34,699 nucleotides of DNA from HRBIN24 sp035574155 (GTDB lineage Bacteria > Chloroflexota > Dehalococcoidia > SM23-28-2 > HRBIN24), in assembly GCA_035574155.1 (NCBI GenBank), contig DATLZD010000022.1, forward strand, positions 1-34,699, written 5' to 3'. Positions 14,185 to 21,505 of this stretch are shown here, piece after piece (position 1 is the first letter of the stretch; the number at the start of each line of letters is the position of its first letter). The notes beneath the pieces are model-generated. The model did no database searches. It saw nothing but the letters and a program-made list of their open reading frames with translations, and was not told where the DNA came from. The translations under genes and the position numbers were made by a program.

Positions 14185-14862
14185 ATGCCCCAGCGTCGCG
14201 ACCCTGAGAACCTCTGGCTGGCCCGGGTCCTGTGGGACCTGGGGGCCATCCAGTTCGGCGACTTCACCCTCGGCCGCACCACCCTGCATTCGCCCGTCTA
14301 CGTAAACCTGCGGCTGCTCACCAGCAACCCCCGCGCCCTCTGGCGCACGGCGCGGGTAATGTGGGACACGGTGCGCACCCTGCAGGGCATGGCCAGGCCC
14401 CACATACTGCCCTTCCAGAGGGTCACGGGCATCCCCTTCGGGGGGCTCCACCTGGCCCTGGCCTTCTCGCTGGTCTCCAAGGTCCCCCTGGTCTACATCC
14501 ACCCGCCCAAGGGCAAGGACTCAGCGGAGCCCTTTCTGGAGGGGGTCTACCGCCGCGGCGAGCGGGTGCTCCTCATAGACGACCTGGTGACCAGCGGCAC
14601 CAACGTCATCGAGACGGCTGCCTGGCTCCACATCAACGCCGGCCTGCAGGTCCGGGACGTCCTAGTGCTGGTGGACCGCAACGAGGGCGCCCGCCAGAGG
14701 TTGAAGGGCTACGGCCTGAACCTCATCTCCATCCTCACCCTGGAGCAGATCCTGAACTACCTGATGGTCTGCGGGAAGATAGACGAGGAGTGGTACCGCC
14801 GCAGCATCGAGTACATCCAGTCGCGGCGGGCGGCAGCCACCGGCCTGGAGGCCGAGGGCTAG
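14185..14862 (+). CDS. Orotate phosphoribosyltransferase-like protein
   Basis: A 225-residue type I phosphoribosyltransferase. The PRPP-binding loop is VLLIDDLVTSGT at 128-139. The N-terminal stretch LGAIQFGDFTLGRTTLHSPVYVNLRLL is the pattern of PyrE, which joins orotate to PRPP in UMP synthesis. The usual OPRT flexible loop (KxHG) is only loosely recognisable in YIHPPKGKDSAEP, so a PyrE-like enzyme for another base is possible. The ATG at 14185 has no nearby ribosome binding site. AAGAGGG is better placed for the overlapping nine-codon frame at 14178. It is transcribed alone and shares its CTAG stop with the HTH gene. Confidence 0.8.
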   Translation: MPQRRDPENLWLARVLWDLGAIQFGDFTLGRTTLHSPVYVNLRLLTSNPRALWRTARVMWDTVRTLQGMARPHILPFQRVTGIPFGGLHLALAFSLVSKVPLVYIHPPKGKDSAEPFLEGVYRRGERVLLIDDLVTSGTNVIETAAWLHINAGLQVRDVLVLVDRNEGARQRLKGYGLNLISILTLEQILNYLMVCGKIDEEWYRRSIEYIQSRRAAATGLEAEG

Positions 14863-15071
14863 AGGAGGCGTCGCACCGGCTTGCGCCCCGGCCTGGGGTC
14901 GTAGGTGGCCTTGAACATCTCGAACTGGTCACGGGGGATCAGGTACTTGCCGGCGAACATGATGGCCGGCACCTTCTTCTGCTTGATGAGACGCCGCAGG
15001 CTCTGGGGGTGGATGCCCAGCTCGCGGGCGGCCTCGATGAGGTCCAGGTAGTTGTCGAAAGGCTCCGCCAT
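14859..15071 (-). CDS. Small excisionase/MerR-like helix-turn-helix protein
   Basis: A 70-residue DNA-binding protein: YLDLIEAARELGIHPQSLRRLIKQKKVPAIMFAGKYLIPRDQFEMF is the HTH_17/excisionase-type winged helix. Free-standing copies are common and need not mean a mobile element; no integrase is nearby. GGGAG directly precedes the ATG. It lies downstream of the thiolase gene, beyond a strong hairpin. Confidence 0.85.
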   Translation of the reverse strand: MAEPFDNYLDLIEAARELGIHPQSLRRLIKQKKVPAIMFAGKYLIPRDQFEMFKATYDPRPGRKPVRRLL

Positions 15072-15155
15072 CTCCCATTCTCCCAGGTAGTCGCTTACGC
15101 GCCTCAGCTATTGTAGCCCAGAGTGGGCCGCTGGCCAATAGGGTGCCGGGGAAGG

Positions 15156-15183
15156 CGAAGGGGGGCCCATGGGCCCCCCTTCG
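15156..15183 (-). terminator. Perfect 28-nt palindrome, probable terminator after the thiolase gene
   Basis: The sequence from CGAAGGGGGG to CCCCCCTTCG is a perfect palindrome centred on CCATGG. It can form a 12-bp, very GC-rich hairpin in RNA from either strand. It lies 18 nt past the thiolase stop. No T-run follows, so it would be a non-canonical or mRNA-protecting hairpin. Confidence 0.6.
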
Positions 15184-15201
15184 CTGCGGCTACCTTACCC
15201 C

Positions 15202-16350
15202 CTAGCGCTTGAGGATATGGATGGTGCAGGCGGAGCCGAGGCCGATGACGTGGGCCAGCCCCACCTTGGCGTTGGGGATCTGCCGTTCGCCCGCCTGGTC
15301 CCGCAGGTGCCAGACGATCTCGACGATGTTGGCCACACCGGTGGCGCCCAGGGGGTGGCCCTTGGACAGGAGCCCACCCGAGACGTTCACCGGGATCTTG
15401 CCGCCCAGGTTGCGGTGGTAGGGCATCCCCTTGTCGATGAACTCGCCCGCCTCGCCCTCACCGCACAGCATCAGGTTCTCGTAGTGGACCAGCTCGGCGG
15501 TGGCGAAGCAGTCGTGCAGCTCCACCATGTCTAGGTCCTCGGGCCCGATGCCGGCCTTCTCGTAGGCCTCCTTGGCGGCCATGCGGGTGAGGGTGTTGAC
15601 GTCCCACATGGTGGGGTTCCGCTCCGTCCAGGGGTCGGAGGTGAGGACGGAGGCGGCCACCCACACCGGCTTGGTGGTGTACTGGCGCGCCTTCTCGGCC
15701 GACATGATGACGGCCGCCGCGGCGCCGTCGCCGGTGGGGCAGCACATGTAGAGGGTGTTGGGCCAGGCCACCATGCGGGCGTTGAGCACCATCTCCAGCG
15801 GCGTCTCGATCTGGTACTGGGCGTAGGGGTTCAGGGTGGAGTGCTTGTGGTTCTTGACGGCCACCTTGGCGAACTGCTCAATGGTGGTCCCATACTTGCG
15901 CATGTGCTCCACGCCCGTCATGGCGAAGACGCCGGGCATCAGGTTGGTGCCCATGATGCCCTCGGGGTTGTAGGCAGGGTCGCCGCCGCCGCCACCGCCC
16001 AGGAGGCCCATCTTGCCCATCTGCTCGGAGCCGATGGCCAGGGCGATGTCATAGGCGCCGGAGGCCACCGCCATGTAGGCCTCCCGGAAGGCGGTGGAGC
16101 CAGTGGCGCAGGCGTTGGCCACGTTGATGACGGGCACACCGGTGGCCCCGATCTCCTTCATGATGCGCTGGCCCACGGTGGCGTTGGCCTGGTAGAGGTT
16201 GCCCGACACCACCACCTGCACGTCCTTGATGCTGATGCCGGCGTCGCGCAGCGCCCCCACGGCGGCCTCCGAGGCCAGCCGCACCACGTCCTTATCGTTG
16301 TAGCGGCCGAACTTGGTCATGGCCACGCCGACCACTGCTACGTCACGCAT
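15202..16350 (-). CDS. Thiolase-family acetyl-CoA acetyltransferase (SCP-x type)
   Basis: A 382-residue thiolase-fold protein of the lipid-transfer/SCP-x group. The acyl-accepting C81 is in ANACATGS, H332 in SKGHPLGATG and C375 in GSACTIHIL. It is expected to cleave or form a beta-ketoacyl-CoA. A glycine-rich insert (LLGGGGGGDPAYNPEG) is visible. The gene directly upstream, 32 nt away, encodes the DUF35 OB-fold protein that usually partners this kind of thiolase. AGGAGGTG precedes the ATG. Confidence 0.93.
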   Translation of the reverse strand: MRDVAVVGVAMTKFGRYNDKDVVRLASEAAVGALRDAGISIKDVQVVVSGNLYQANATVGQRIMKEIGATGVPVINVANACATGSTAFREAYMAVASGAYDIALAIGSEQMGKMGLLGGGGGGDPAYNPEGIMGTNLMPGVFAMTGVEHMRKYGTTIEQFAKVAVKNHKHSTLNPYAQYQIETPLEMVLNARMVAWPNTLYMCCPTGDGAAAAVIMSAEKARQYTTKPVWVAASVLTSDPWTERNPTMWDVNTLTRMAAKEAYEKAGIGPEDLDMVELHDCFATAELVHYENLMLCGEGEAGEFIDKGMPYHRNLGGKIPVNVSGGLLSKGHPLGATGVANIVEIVWHLRDQAGERQIPNAKVGLAHVIGLGSACTIHILKR

Positions 16351-16382
16351 GTCAGCACCTCCTGTCCTCGCCTGACCGATAG

Positions 16383-16838
16383 CTACTGCACCACGTAGAA
16401 CTTGGGGGCCACCACGTCGTTACCCTCACGGTCGACGCGGATCTTCTCCACCCGCATGCGCACCTTCTTGCCGAACCAGGACGGGTCGGGCTTGTTGGGG
16501 TCCAGGCCGTAGACGTTGGCCCGCACCGAGACGCCCTCCGGCAGGTCGATGATGGCGGCGATGTAGGGGGCCTCGATGCCCGGGAAGGTCTGGTGGATGA
16601 CGGTGAAGACGTAGATCTCGCCCTCGTCCGAGAGGCGCACCTCCTGGAACTTCTCCACGGCGCCGCAGCGGCCACAGGCGTACCTCTCGCCCAGGAACAT
16701 GGCGCCGCACTCCTGGCAGCGGGAGGCGAAGAGGTAGGCAGGCTGCTCGGGCCAGCCGTCAGGGATGCGCAGGAAGGGGACGAGGGGCCTGACCTTCTTC
16801 TCCTGGGCCTGTTGTTGGGTGGCGGTCTCCTGGGCCAA
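16383..16838 (-). CDS. DUF35 OB-fold/zinc-ribbon acyl-CoA-binding protein
   Basis: A 151-residue protein with a rubredoxin-like zinc ribbon (C41, C44, C55, C58 in CQECG and CGRCG) followed by an OB fold (about 65-150: GEIYVFTVIHQTFPGIEAPYIAAIIDLPEG). DUF35 proteins are accessory subunits of SCP-x thiolases, as in archaeal acetoacetyl-CoA thiolase/HMG-CoA synthase complexes and steroid aldolases. The start is TTG at 16838 with GGGAGGT 6 nt upstream; no ATG is close. It is the first gene of the two-gene unit. Confidence 0.92.
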   Translation of the reverse strand: MAQETATQQQAQEKKVRPLVPFLRIPDGWPEQPAYLFASRCQECGAMFLGERYACGRCGAVEKFQEVRLSDEGEIYVFTVIHQTFPGIEAPYIAAIIDLPEGVSVRANVYGLDPNKPDPSWFGKKVRMRVEKIRVDREGNDVVAPKFYVVQ

Positions 16839-16868
16839 GGCTGACCTCCCTCTTACGTGTGCGGTAAC

Positions 16869-16897
16869 TGTTTATCACACCCGGCCCCCTGCGTCAA
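16869..16897 (-). promoter_or_regulatory. Promoter of the DUF35/thiolase unit
   Basis: Minus strand: TTGACG (16897-16892), a 17-nt spacer, then TAAACA (16874-16869), about 30 nt before the TTG start. Confidence 0.65.
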
Positions 16898-16958
16898 GGC
16901 TCGCCCCCCACGCGGGGGTAAGGGGGCAGCCGCCGGGGCCTCTTTGGTCCCGGGCGGC

Positions 16959-16987
16959 TTTACGGGCGGGCAGGGGTCGGGTATGAT
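16959..16987 (+). promoter_or_regulatory. Promoter of the unknown gene at 17048
   Basis: TTTACG (16959-16964), a 17-nt spacer and TATGAT (16982-16987). It is divergent from the DUF35 promoter in the same intergenic region. Confidence 0.6.
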
Positions 16988-17047
16988 GGTCTGGGCTTGT
17001 GACGGACGTCGCGAGCCCCCGCAGTCGCCTTCGAAGGAGATAACGCC

Positions 17048-17560
17048 ATGCCGGCCAGGACTGCCAGCCGCGAGGTGCTCCACGCCCAGGCGGTGCAGGA
17101 CATCGCCAGGCTCCGCTTTGCCTACCCCAACGAGCGTTACCCCTACTACAAGACCTACACCAACCACCCCGAGCGCACCATGGGCGTGCGCACCCCCAGG
17201 GGCACCGTGGTCTATCCCGACATCGTCGTCGTCCAGGACCCCGAGAACATCGTCAGGATCCTGGGAGAGGTGGAGACGGCCGAGACGGTCACCGAGGACG
17301 AGGCCCACGAGTGGAAGCTCTTCGCCGAGCTGGGCCCCCTCTACCTCTACGTCCCCACCGGCTACGCCGAGGAGGCCCACCGCCTGTGCAAGAAGCTGAA
17401 GGTGCCGGTGGTGGGCATCCGCACTTGGCGCTACGTCCTGGGCATGGACGAGCTGGAGGTGGAGGACTACTACACCACCTGGTCGGGCCTGGAGGACCTG
17501 GCGCCGGGGCCTATCGGCCGCTTCCTGAAGCGCTACCTGGACACGAGGCCCACCTTCTAG
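17048..17560 (+). CDS. Unknown protein, possibly PD-(D/E)xK nuclease-like
   Basis: A 170-residue protein that I do not recognise with certainty. Its centre reads VVYPDIVVVQDPENIVRILGEVETAETVTEDEAHEWKLF. A PD on a strand followed about 17 residues later by ExE recalls the core of PD-(D/E)xK nuclease folds, although the usual ExK lysine is not there. The next strand-helix is LYLYVPTGYAEEAHRLCKKLKV. It has many Tyr residues, no signal and no membrane segment. GAAGGAGA precedes the ATG and it has its own promoter, so it is clearly a real gene. Its stop shares CTAG with the convergent DUF1786 gene. Confidence 0.75.
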   Translation: MPARTASREVLHAQAVQDIARLRFAYPNERYPYYKTYTNHPERTMGVRTPRGTVVYPDIVVVQDPENIVRILGEVETAETVTEDEAHEWKLFAELGPLYLYVPTGYAEEAHRLCKKLKVPVVGIRTWRYVLGMDELEVEDYYTTWSGLEDLAPGPIGRFLKRYLDTRPTF

Positions 17561-18663
17561 CTAGCGGCCCCTACGCCGAGGCGGCCCAGCACCTCCTCCC
17601 GGTGCTGGGGATGGCGGTGGGCGAAGGCCCACAGCAGGCCGAAGCAGCCGGCCAGCATCATGTCCCCGTGGGGCACGGCGAAGTAGGGCCTCAGTCTGCT
17701 CTCCCTTAGCTTCCAGCGCTGGGGGCCGGTGACGGCCACCAGGGGCCGGTTGCCCGTGGGGCCATCGGCATAGAAGACGCCGTGGCCCTTGCTCTCGAAC
17801 ACCTCCTGATGGGTCAGGGTCCCCTCCAGAAGGCGCTGGGCGTAGTCCTCCAGCTGCTCCCGCGTCACCTCGCCGGTGTGGTGCTCGAAGAGGGAGCGAA
17901 TGCGGGTCCCCGTCAGGTGGAAGGCCAGGGCGTGCATGTTGCCCAGGTTGATGACCATTTGCTCGTCCCGCCCGCCCACCTGGGGGTCCTGGAGGGCGCC
18001 CAGGGCCGCCGCCGGCCCCGTGTCCAGAAAGACCATGGGCACCCCTTCCCCCTGGGCGCAGGCCAGGAGGGCACGGGCGCGGGTCAGGTATGGCGGCACC
18101 TCCTCGGGCAGGAAGGCGAAGCGCAGCAGGTCGTTGCCCCCCTCCACCACCCGCCGCAGGTGGTCGAAGCGGAAGAGGCGGTCGGAGTAGCCGGGGGGCG
18201 CGGCGCCGTGGTCCAGGCAGGCAAGGGCCAGGCCGTCGAAGCGGCCCTCCACCTCAAAGGCAGCCAGGGCGCGGCGGATGGCCTCCAGGTCCAGGTCGCG
18301 CAGGACCACCCGCTGAGCGCGGCCGTCCAGCGACCTCGCCTCGTCCTCCGAGACGATGGTCACGCCCATGGCCCGCACCGCCTCCAGGTCGTCGTCGAAG
18401 GTCTGGGCCGCCTCGGGGGTGGCGTAGGCCGGCAGGCCGGCCCGCAGGTGCCGCTCCAGCGCCCAGTGGCAAGGCCCGCCCCCCTGCACCGTCCCCACCA
18501 GCAACAGCGGTCTGCCTTCCTGGGTGGCGCGGGCGATGCGACGGGCGGCGATCTCGGTGGGAGAGGGGAGCACCAGTTGGACGCAGTTCTCGATGGGCTG
18601 TTGCGAGTCGAAGAGGAGGATGTCCTGGGTCCCGGTGCCCACGTCCACCGCCAGGACGCGCAT
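17557..18663 (-). CDS. DUF1786 protein (actin/hexokinase-like ATPase fold)
   Basis: A 368-residue protein of the DUF1786 family, sometimes labelled as pyruvate-formate-lyase activating without support. The N-terminus VLAVDVGTGTQDILLFD is the phosphate-binding strand of the actin/Hsp70/sugar-kinase ATPase fold. Other conserved pieces are LLVGTVQGGGPCHWALERHL, LACLDHGAAPPGYSDRLFRF, VFLDTGPAAALGALQDP and MVINLGNMHALAFHL. The function is unknown; ATP-dependent activation or a kinase is possible. The start follows GAGGGG. It is the last gene of the long minus-strand block, 41 nt after the GDT1 gene. Confidence 0.85.
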   Translation of the reverse strand: MRVLAVDVGTGTQDILLFDSQQPIENCVQLVLPSPTEIAARRIARATQEGRPLLLVGTVQGGGPCHWALERHLRAGLPAYATPEAAQTFDDDLEAVRAMGVTIVSEDEARSLDGRAQRVVLRDLDLEAIRRALAAFEVEGRFDGLALACLDHGAAPPGYSDRLFRFDHLRRVVEGGNDLLRFAFLPEEVPPYLTRARALLACAQGEGVPMVFLDTGPAAALGALQDPQVGGRDEQMVINLGNMHALAFHLTGTRIRSLFEHHTGEVTREQLEDYAQRLLEGTLTHQEVFESKGHGVFYADGPTGNRPLVAVTGPQRWKLRESRLRPYFAVPHGDMMLAGCFGLLWAFAHRHPQHREEVLGRLGVGAAS

Positions 18664-18704
18664 CGCCTCACCCCTCCGCTACCATCATAGCGCCCGCTGG
18701 CCCC

Positions 18705-18989
18705 TCAGAGCCTGTCCAAGAGGATGAGGACACCGATGACGATGAAGGCCACCGCCGCCACCTTCTCGATGACCTCGGTGGGGACGAAGCGTGCCCCTAC
18801 CAGCCCCACCACCACGGCAATGACCGTGGCCAACAGGAAGCCGGCCAGCGCCCCGGCCAGGATGACCAGGGGCGCCTTCTCGCGGGCGGCCATGGCCACC
18901 ACCGCCAGCTGCGTCTTGTCCCCCAGCTCGGCCAGGAAGATGAGGCCGAAGGCCGAGGAGAGGACCCGCCAGTCCATTCCCCAGTCCAA
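18705..18989 (-). CDS. GDT1/TMEM165-family transporter (UPF0016), single repeat
   Basis: A 94-residue membrane protein with the family signature ELGDKTQLA at 21-29 and three predicted membrane helices. Family members transport Mn2+ or Ca2+ in exchange for protons. Usual proteins have two ExGDK repeats; this one has a single repeat and must pair with itself or another copy. I place the start at TTG 18989 because GGAGGT stands 6 nt upstream. The ATG at 18977, four codons later, has GGGGA too close to it. Confidence 0.85.
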   Translation of the reverse strand: MDWGMDWRVLSSAFGLIFLAELGDKTQLAVVAMAAREKAPLVILAGALAGFLLATVIAVVVGLVGARFVPTEVIEKVAAVAFIVIGVLILLDRL

Positions 18990-19014
18990 GGTCTTACCTC
19001 CCCGCAGGCGGGCG

Positions 19015-20325
19015 TCAGCGCAGCACCTCGAGGCCACCCAGGTAGGGCCGCAGGGCCTCGGGCACCGTCACCGAGCCGTCGGCCCGCTGATGGTTCTCCA
19101 AGAGGGCGATGAGGGCCCGTGGCAGCGCCAGGCCCGTGCCGTTGAGGGTATGCACCAGCTCCGGCCGGGAGCCCTTCTCGCGCCGGAAGCGGATGCCGGC
19201 CCGGCGGGCCTGGAAGTCGGTGCAGTTGGAGCAGGAGGAGACCTCCAGCCACTCGCCGGAGCCGGGGGTCCAGGCCTCGATGTCGTAGGTCATGGCCGAG
19301 TTGAAGCCCAGCTCCCCGGTGCACAGGAGCACCACCCGGTGGGGTATGCCCAGGGCCCGCAGTAGGGCGCAGGCGTCCTCCACCAGCGCCTCCAGCTCCT
19401 GGGCCGAGCGCTCCGGCTCCACGAACTTGTAGAGCTCCACCTTCTCGAACTGGTGGACGCGCTTCACCCCGCGCACCTCCTTGCCGCCAGCGAACTTCTC
19501 GCGGCGGAAGCAAGGGGTGTAGGCCACGTAGTAGCGGGGAAGGCTCCCCGGCGGCAGCACCTGGTCGCGGTGCAGGTTGGTGAGGGCCACCTCGGCGGTG
19601 GGCAGCAGCCAGAGGTCCTCCTCGGCGTCGTGATACATGAACTCGGCGAAGGTGGGCAGCCACCCCCCGCGCCACATGCACTCCTCCCGCACCAGGGCGG
19701 GGGTGTAGACCTCCCGGTAGCCGCGGGCGCTGTGGAAGTCCAGGGCCAGCTGGATGAGGGCCCGCTGCAGCCTGGCCCCCAGCCCCGTCAAAACGTAGAA
19801 GTGGGAGCCCGAGAGGCGCGCTCCTGCCTCCAAGTCGAGGATACCCAGGCGCTCCCCCAGCTCCCAATGGGGGAGAGGCCGGAAGTCGAAGCTGGGCAGC
19901 TCCCCCCACTGGCGCACCACCACGTTGTCCTCTTCGCCGTCGCCCTCGGGCACCCGCTCGTCGGGCAGGTTGGGGATGGTGAGGAGGAGCTGGTCCAACC
20001 GCTGCTGCAGCTCTCTCACCTGCCCCTCCAGCCCCTCCAGCCGCTGGGAGATATAGGTGGAACGGGCCACCAGGTCGTCGCGGCGGTGCTGGGCGTGGCG
20101 CCGCTCGCGGGTGGGGACCGTCTCATCGTTCATGAGGCGGGAGAGCTGGCCTATCTCCCTGGACAGGGCGTTGCGCTCGGCCCGCAGCGTCTCGGCCTCG
20201 TGCAGCAGTCGGCGCCACTCCCGGTCCAGCTCGATGACCTGGTCCAGGGGGGCGTCGGAGCGACGCTTGCGCAGGGCCTCCCGCACCCGCTCGGGCTCCT
20301 CGCGAATGAGCTGCAGCGATAGCAT
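19015..20325 (-). CDS. serS: Seryl-tRNA synthetase
   Basis: A 436-residue class II synthetase that charges tRNA-Ser (and tRNA-Sec where present). An N-terminal antiparallel coiled-coil arm (about 25-110, ending LLLTIPNLPDERVPEG) grips the tRNA. The catalytic domain has LLPTAEVALTN, CFRREKFAGGKEVRGVKRVHQFEKVEL (motif 2) and SSCSNCTDFQARR with NGTGLALPRALIALLEN (motif 3). Length is normal. The start is set by AGTAGGAGGC. The Nudix gene ends 5 nt upstream. Confidence 0.97.
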   Translation of the reverse strand: MLSLQLIREEPERVREALRKRRSDAPLDQVIELDREWRRLLHEAETLRAERNALSREIGQLSRLMNDETVPTRERRHAQHRRDDLVARSTYISQRLEGLEGQVRELQQRLDQLLLTIPNLPDERVPEGDGEEDNVVVRQWGELPSFDFRPLPHWELGERLGILDLEAGARLSGSHFYVLTGLGARLQRALIQLALDFHSARGYREVYTPALVREECMWRGGWLPTFAEFMYHDAEEDLWLLPTAEVALTNLHRDQVLPPGSLPRYYVAYTPCFRREKFAGGKEVRGVKRVHQFEKVELYKFVEPERSAQELEALVEDACALLRALGIPHRVVLLCTGELGFNSAMTYDIEAWTPGSGEWLEVSSCSNCTDFQARRAGIRFRREKGSRPELVHTLNGTGLALPRALIALLENHQRADGSVTVPEALRPYLGGLEVLR

Positions 20326-20330
20326 GCCTC

Positions 20331-20825
20331 CTACTCCCTTGCCGGCCGGGCCAGCAGGCGGAAGCCGGCCAGGGCCAGCTCCCGCACGTCGGGGGCCAGG
20401 GGGACAGCCAGGCCGCAGGCGCCCTCCATCTCCAGGGGGCGTCCCTCCCTCAGCTCCCCCTCCGTGGCCCAGACCAGCACGGTGCCCGGCGGCGGCGCCA
20501 GGCGGGCGCCAGGCCGCGGCCGGCAGAAGTAGATGAGGTCGATGTGCTGGTGCCTCTCGCCCGGCTCGGCCGAGTCCTCCAGCAGCACCGCGTAGGGGGG
20601 CTGTATCTGGCCAGGGTATGAGAAGGGGAAGACGGGGGCGGTGGGCACCACCTCCGCCTGGAGGCCCGTCTCCTCCTCGATCTCGCGCAGGACGGCCGTC
20701 ACCGGGTCCTCGTCGGGCAGCAGGTGGCCCCCGGGCGGCACCCACATCTGTAGGTGGGGGTGCCAAAGGAAGAGGGTGCGGTCGCCGTCGTAGATGAACC
20801 CGGTGCAGGTGAAGTGGCGCCTCAT
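20331..20825 (-). CDS. Nudix hydrolase
   Basis: A 164-residue Nudix protein with the full Nudix box from G33 to L55 (GGHLLPDEDP, then REIEEETGL), which binds Mg2+ to cleave nucleoside diphosphate derivatives. The N-terminus RRHFTCTGFIYDGDRTLFLWH and the later HIDLIYFCRP resemble the MutT-like group. The substrate is unknown. AGAGGGGGT precedes the ATG; the HAD gene ends 2 nt upstream. Confidence 0.92.
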   Translation of the reverse strand: MRRHFTCTGFIYDGDRTLFLWHPHLQMWVPPGGHLLPDEDPVTAVLREIEEETGLQAEVVPTAPVFPFSYPGQIQPPYAVLLEDSAEPGERHQHIDLIYFCRPRPGARLAPPPGTVLVWATEGELREGRPLEMEGACGLAVPLAPDVRELALAGFRLLARPARE

Positions 20826-20827
20826 GG

Positions 20828-21505
20828 TTACCCCCTCTGGGTGGGCGTCCCCGCCTGCAGCAGGTCCAGGTCGAAGTGGCAGAGGGAGTCCAGTACCAGG
20901 TCAGCCTCCGGCTCGGGTGGGAATGAGGAGGAGGCGGCCCGTAGCTGGACGGCCAACATGCCTGCCGCCTTGGCCGCGCGCAGGCCGGTGGGGGTGTCCT
21001 CAATGGCGATGCAGCGCTGGGGCGGCACCTGCAGCAGTCGGGCGGCGGCCAGGTAGAGGTCGGGGGCGGGCTTGGCCCGCTCCACATCGCTGGCGGTGAC
21101 CACGGCCTGGAAGGCCCCCTCCAGCCCCAGTCCCTGCAAGGTCGCCTCCACCCATTCCCGCCGGGAGGAGGAGGCCACGGCCAGGGGCACCCCCACGGCC
21201 CGCAGCCGCCCCACCAGGCGTCGGACGCCGGGCAGCGGCTGGACGCCGTTCCGCAGCAGGCCCAACACCGCCTCGTGGTAGGCTGCCAGCAGCTCCGCCA
21301 GCGGCTGGGGCAGCCCGAAGCGGTCCCTCGCCCATTCCCAGCACTCCTCCACCGAGAGGCCGGCTACCGACCGGGTGTAAGTCTCGTAGTCCAGGGCGTG
21401 GCCCAGGGGCCTGAGGACGGCGTTGAGGGCGCGGTGATAGAGGGGTTCCCCGTCCCAGAGGACCCCGTCCAGGTCGAAGACCACCGCCTGGAACCGCCCT
21501 GCCAT
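20828..21505 (-). CDS. HAD-superfamily phosphatase/beta-phosphoglucomutase-like
   Basis: A 225-residue HAD hydrolase. Motif I is VVFDLDGVL (nucleophile D11, acid/base D13), motif II VASSS, motif III AKPAPDLY and motif IV IEDTPTG. A helical cap lies between about residues 18 and 85. Relatives are sugar-phosphate phosphatases and beta-phosphoglucomutases. The ATG overlaps the lysS stop by one base, so the two are coupled. Confidence 0.9.
   Translation of the reverse strand: MAGRFQAVVFDLDGVLWDGEPLYHRALNAVLRPLGHALDYETYTRSVAGLSVEECWEWARDRFGLPQPLAELLAAYHEAVLGLLRNGVQPLPGVRRLVGRLRAVGVPLAVASSSRREWVEATLQGLGLEGAFQAVVTASDVERAKPAPDLYLAAARLLQVPPQRCIAIEDTPTGLRAAKAAGMLAVQLRAASSSFPPEPEADLVLDSLCHFDLDLLQAGTPTQRG

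Noticed and set aside
14859..15071. The small HTH protein as a sign of a prophage or integrative element
   Set aside because: No integrase, phage gene, direct repeats or change in base composition around it. Free-standing HTH_17 proteins are common.
20326..21087. Extended seryl-tRNA synthetase frame beyond 20325
   Set aside because: The extension is a shadow of the Nudix and HAD genes. The start at 20325 has a strong ribosome binding site and the normal N-terminus.
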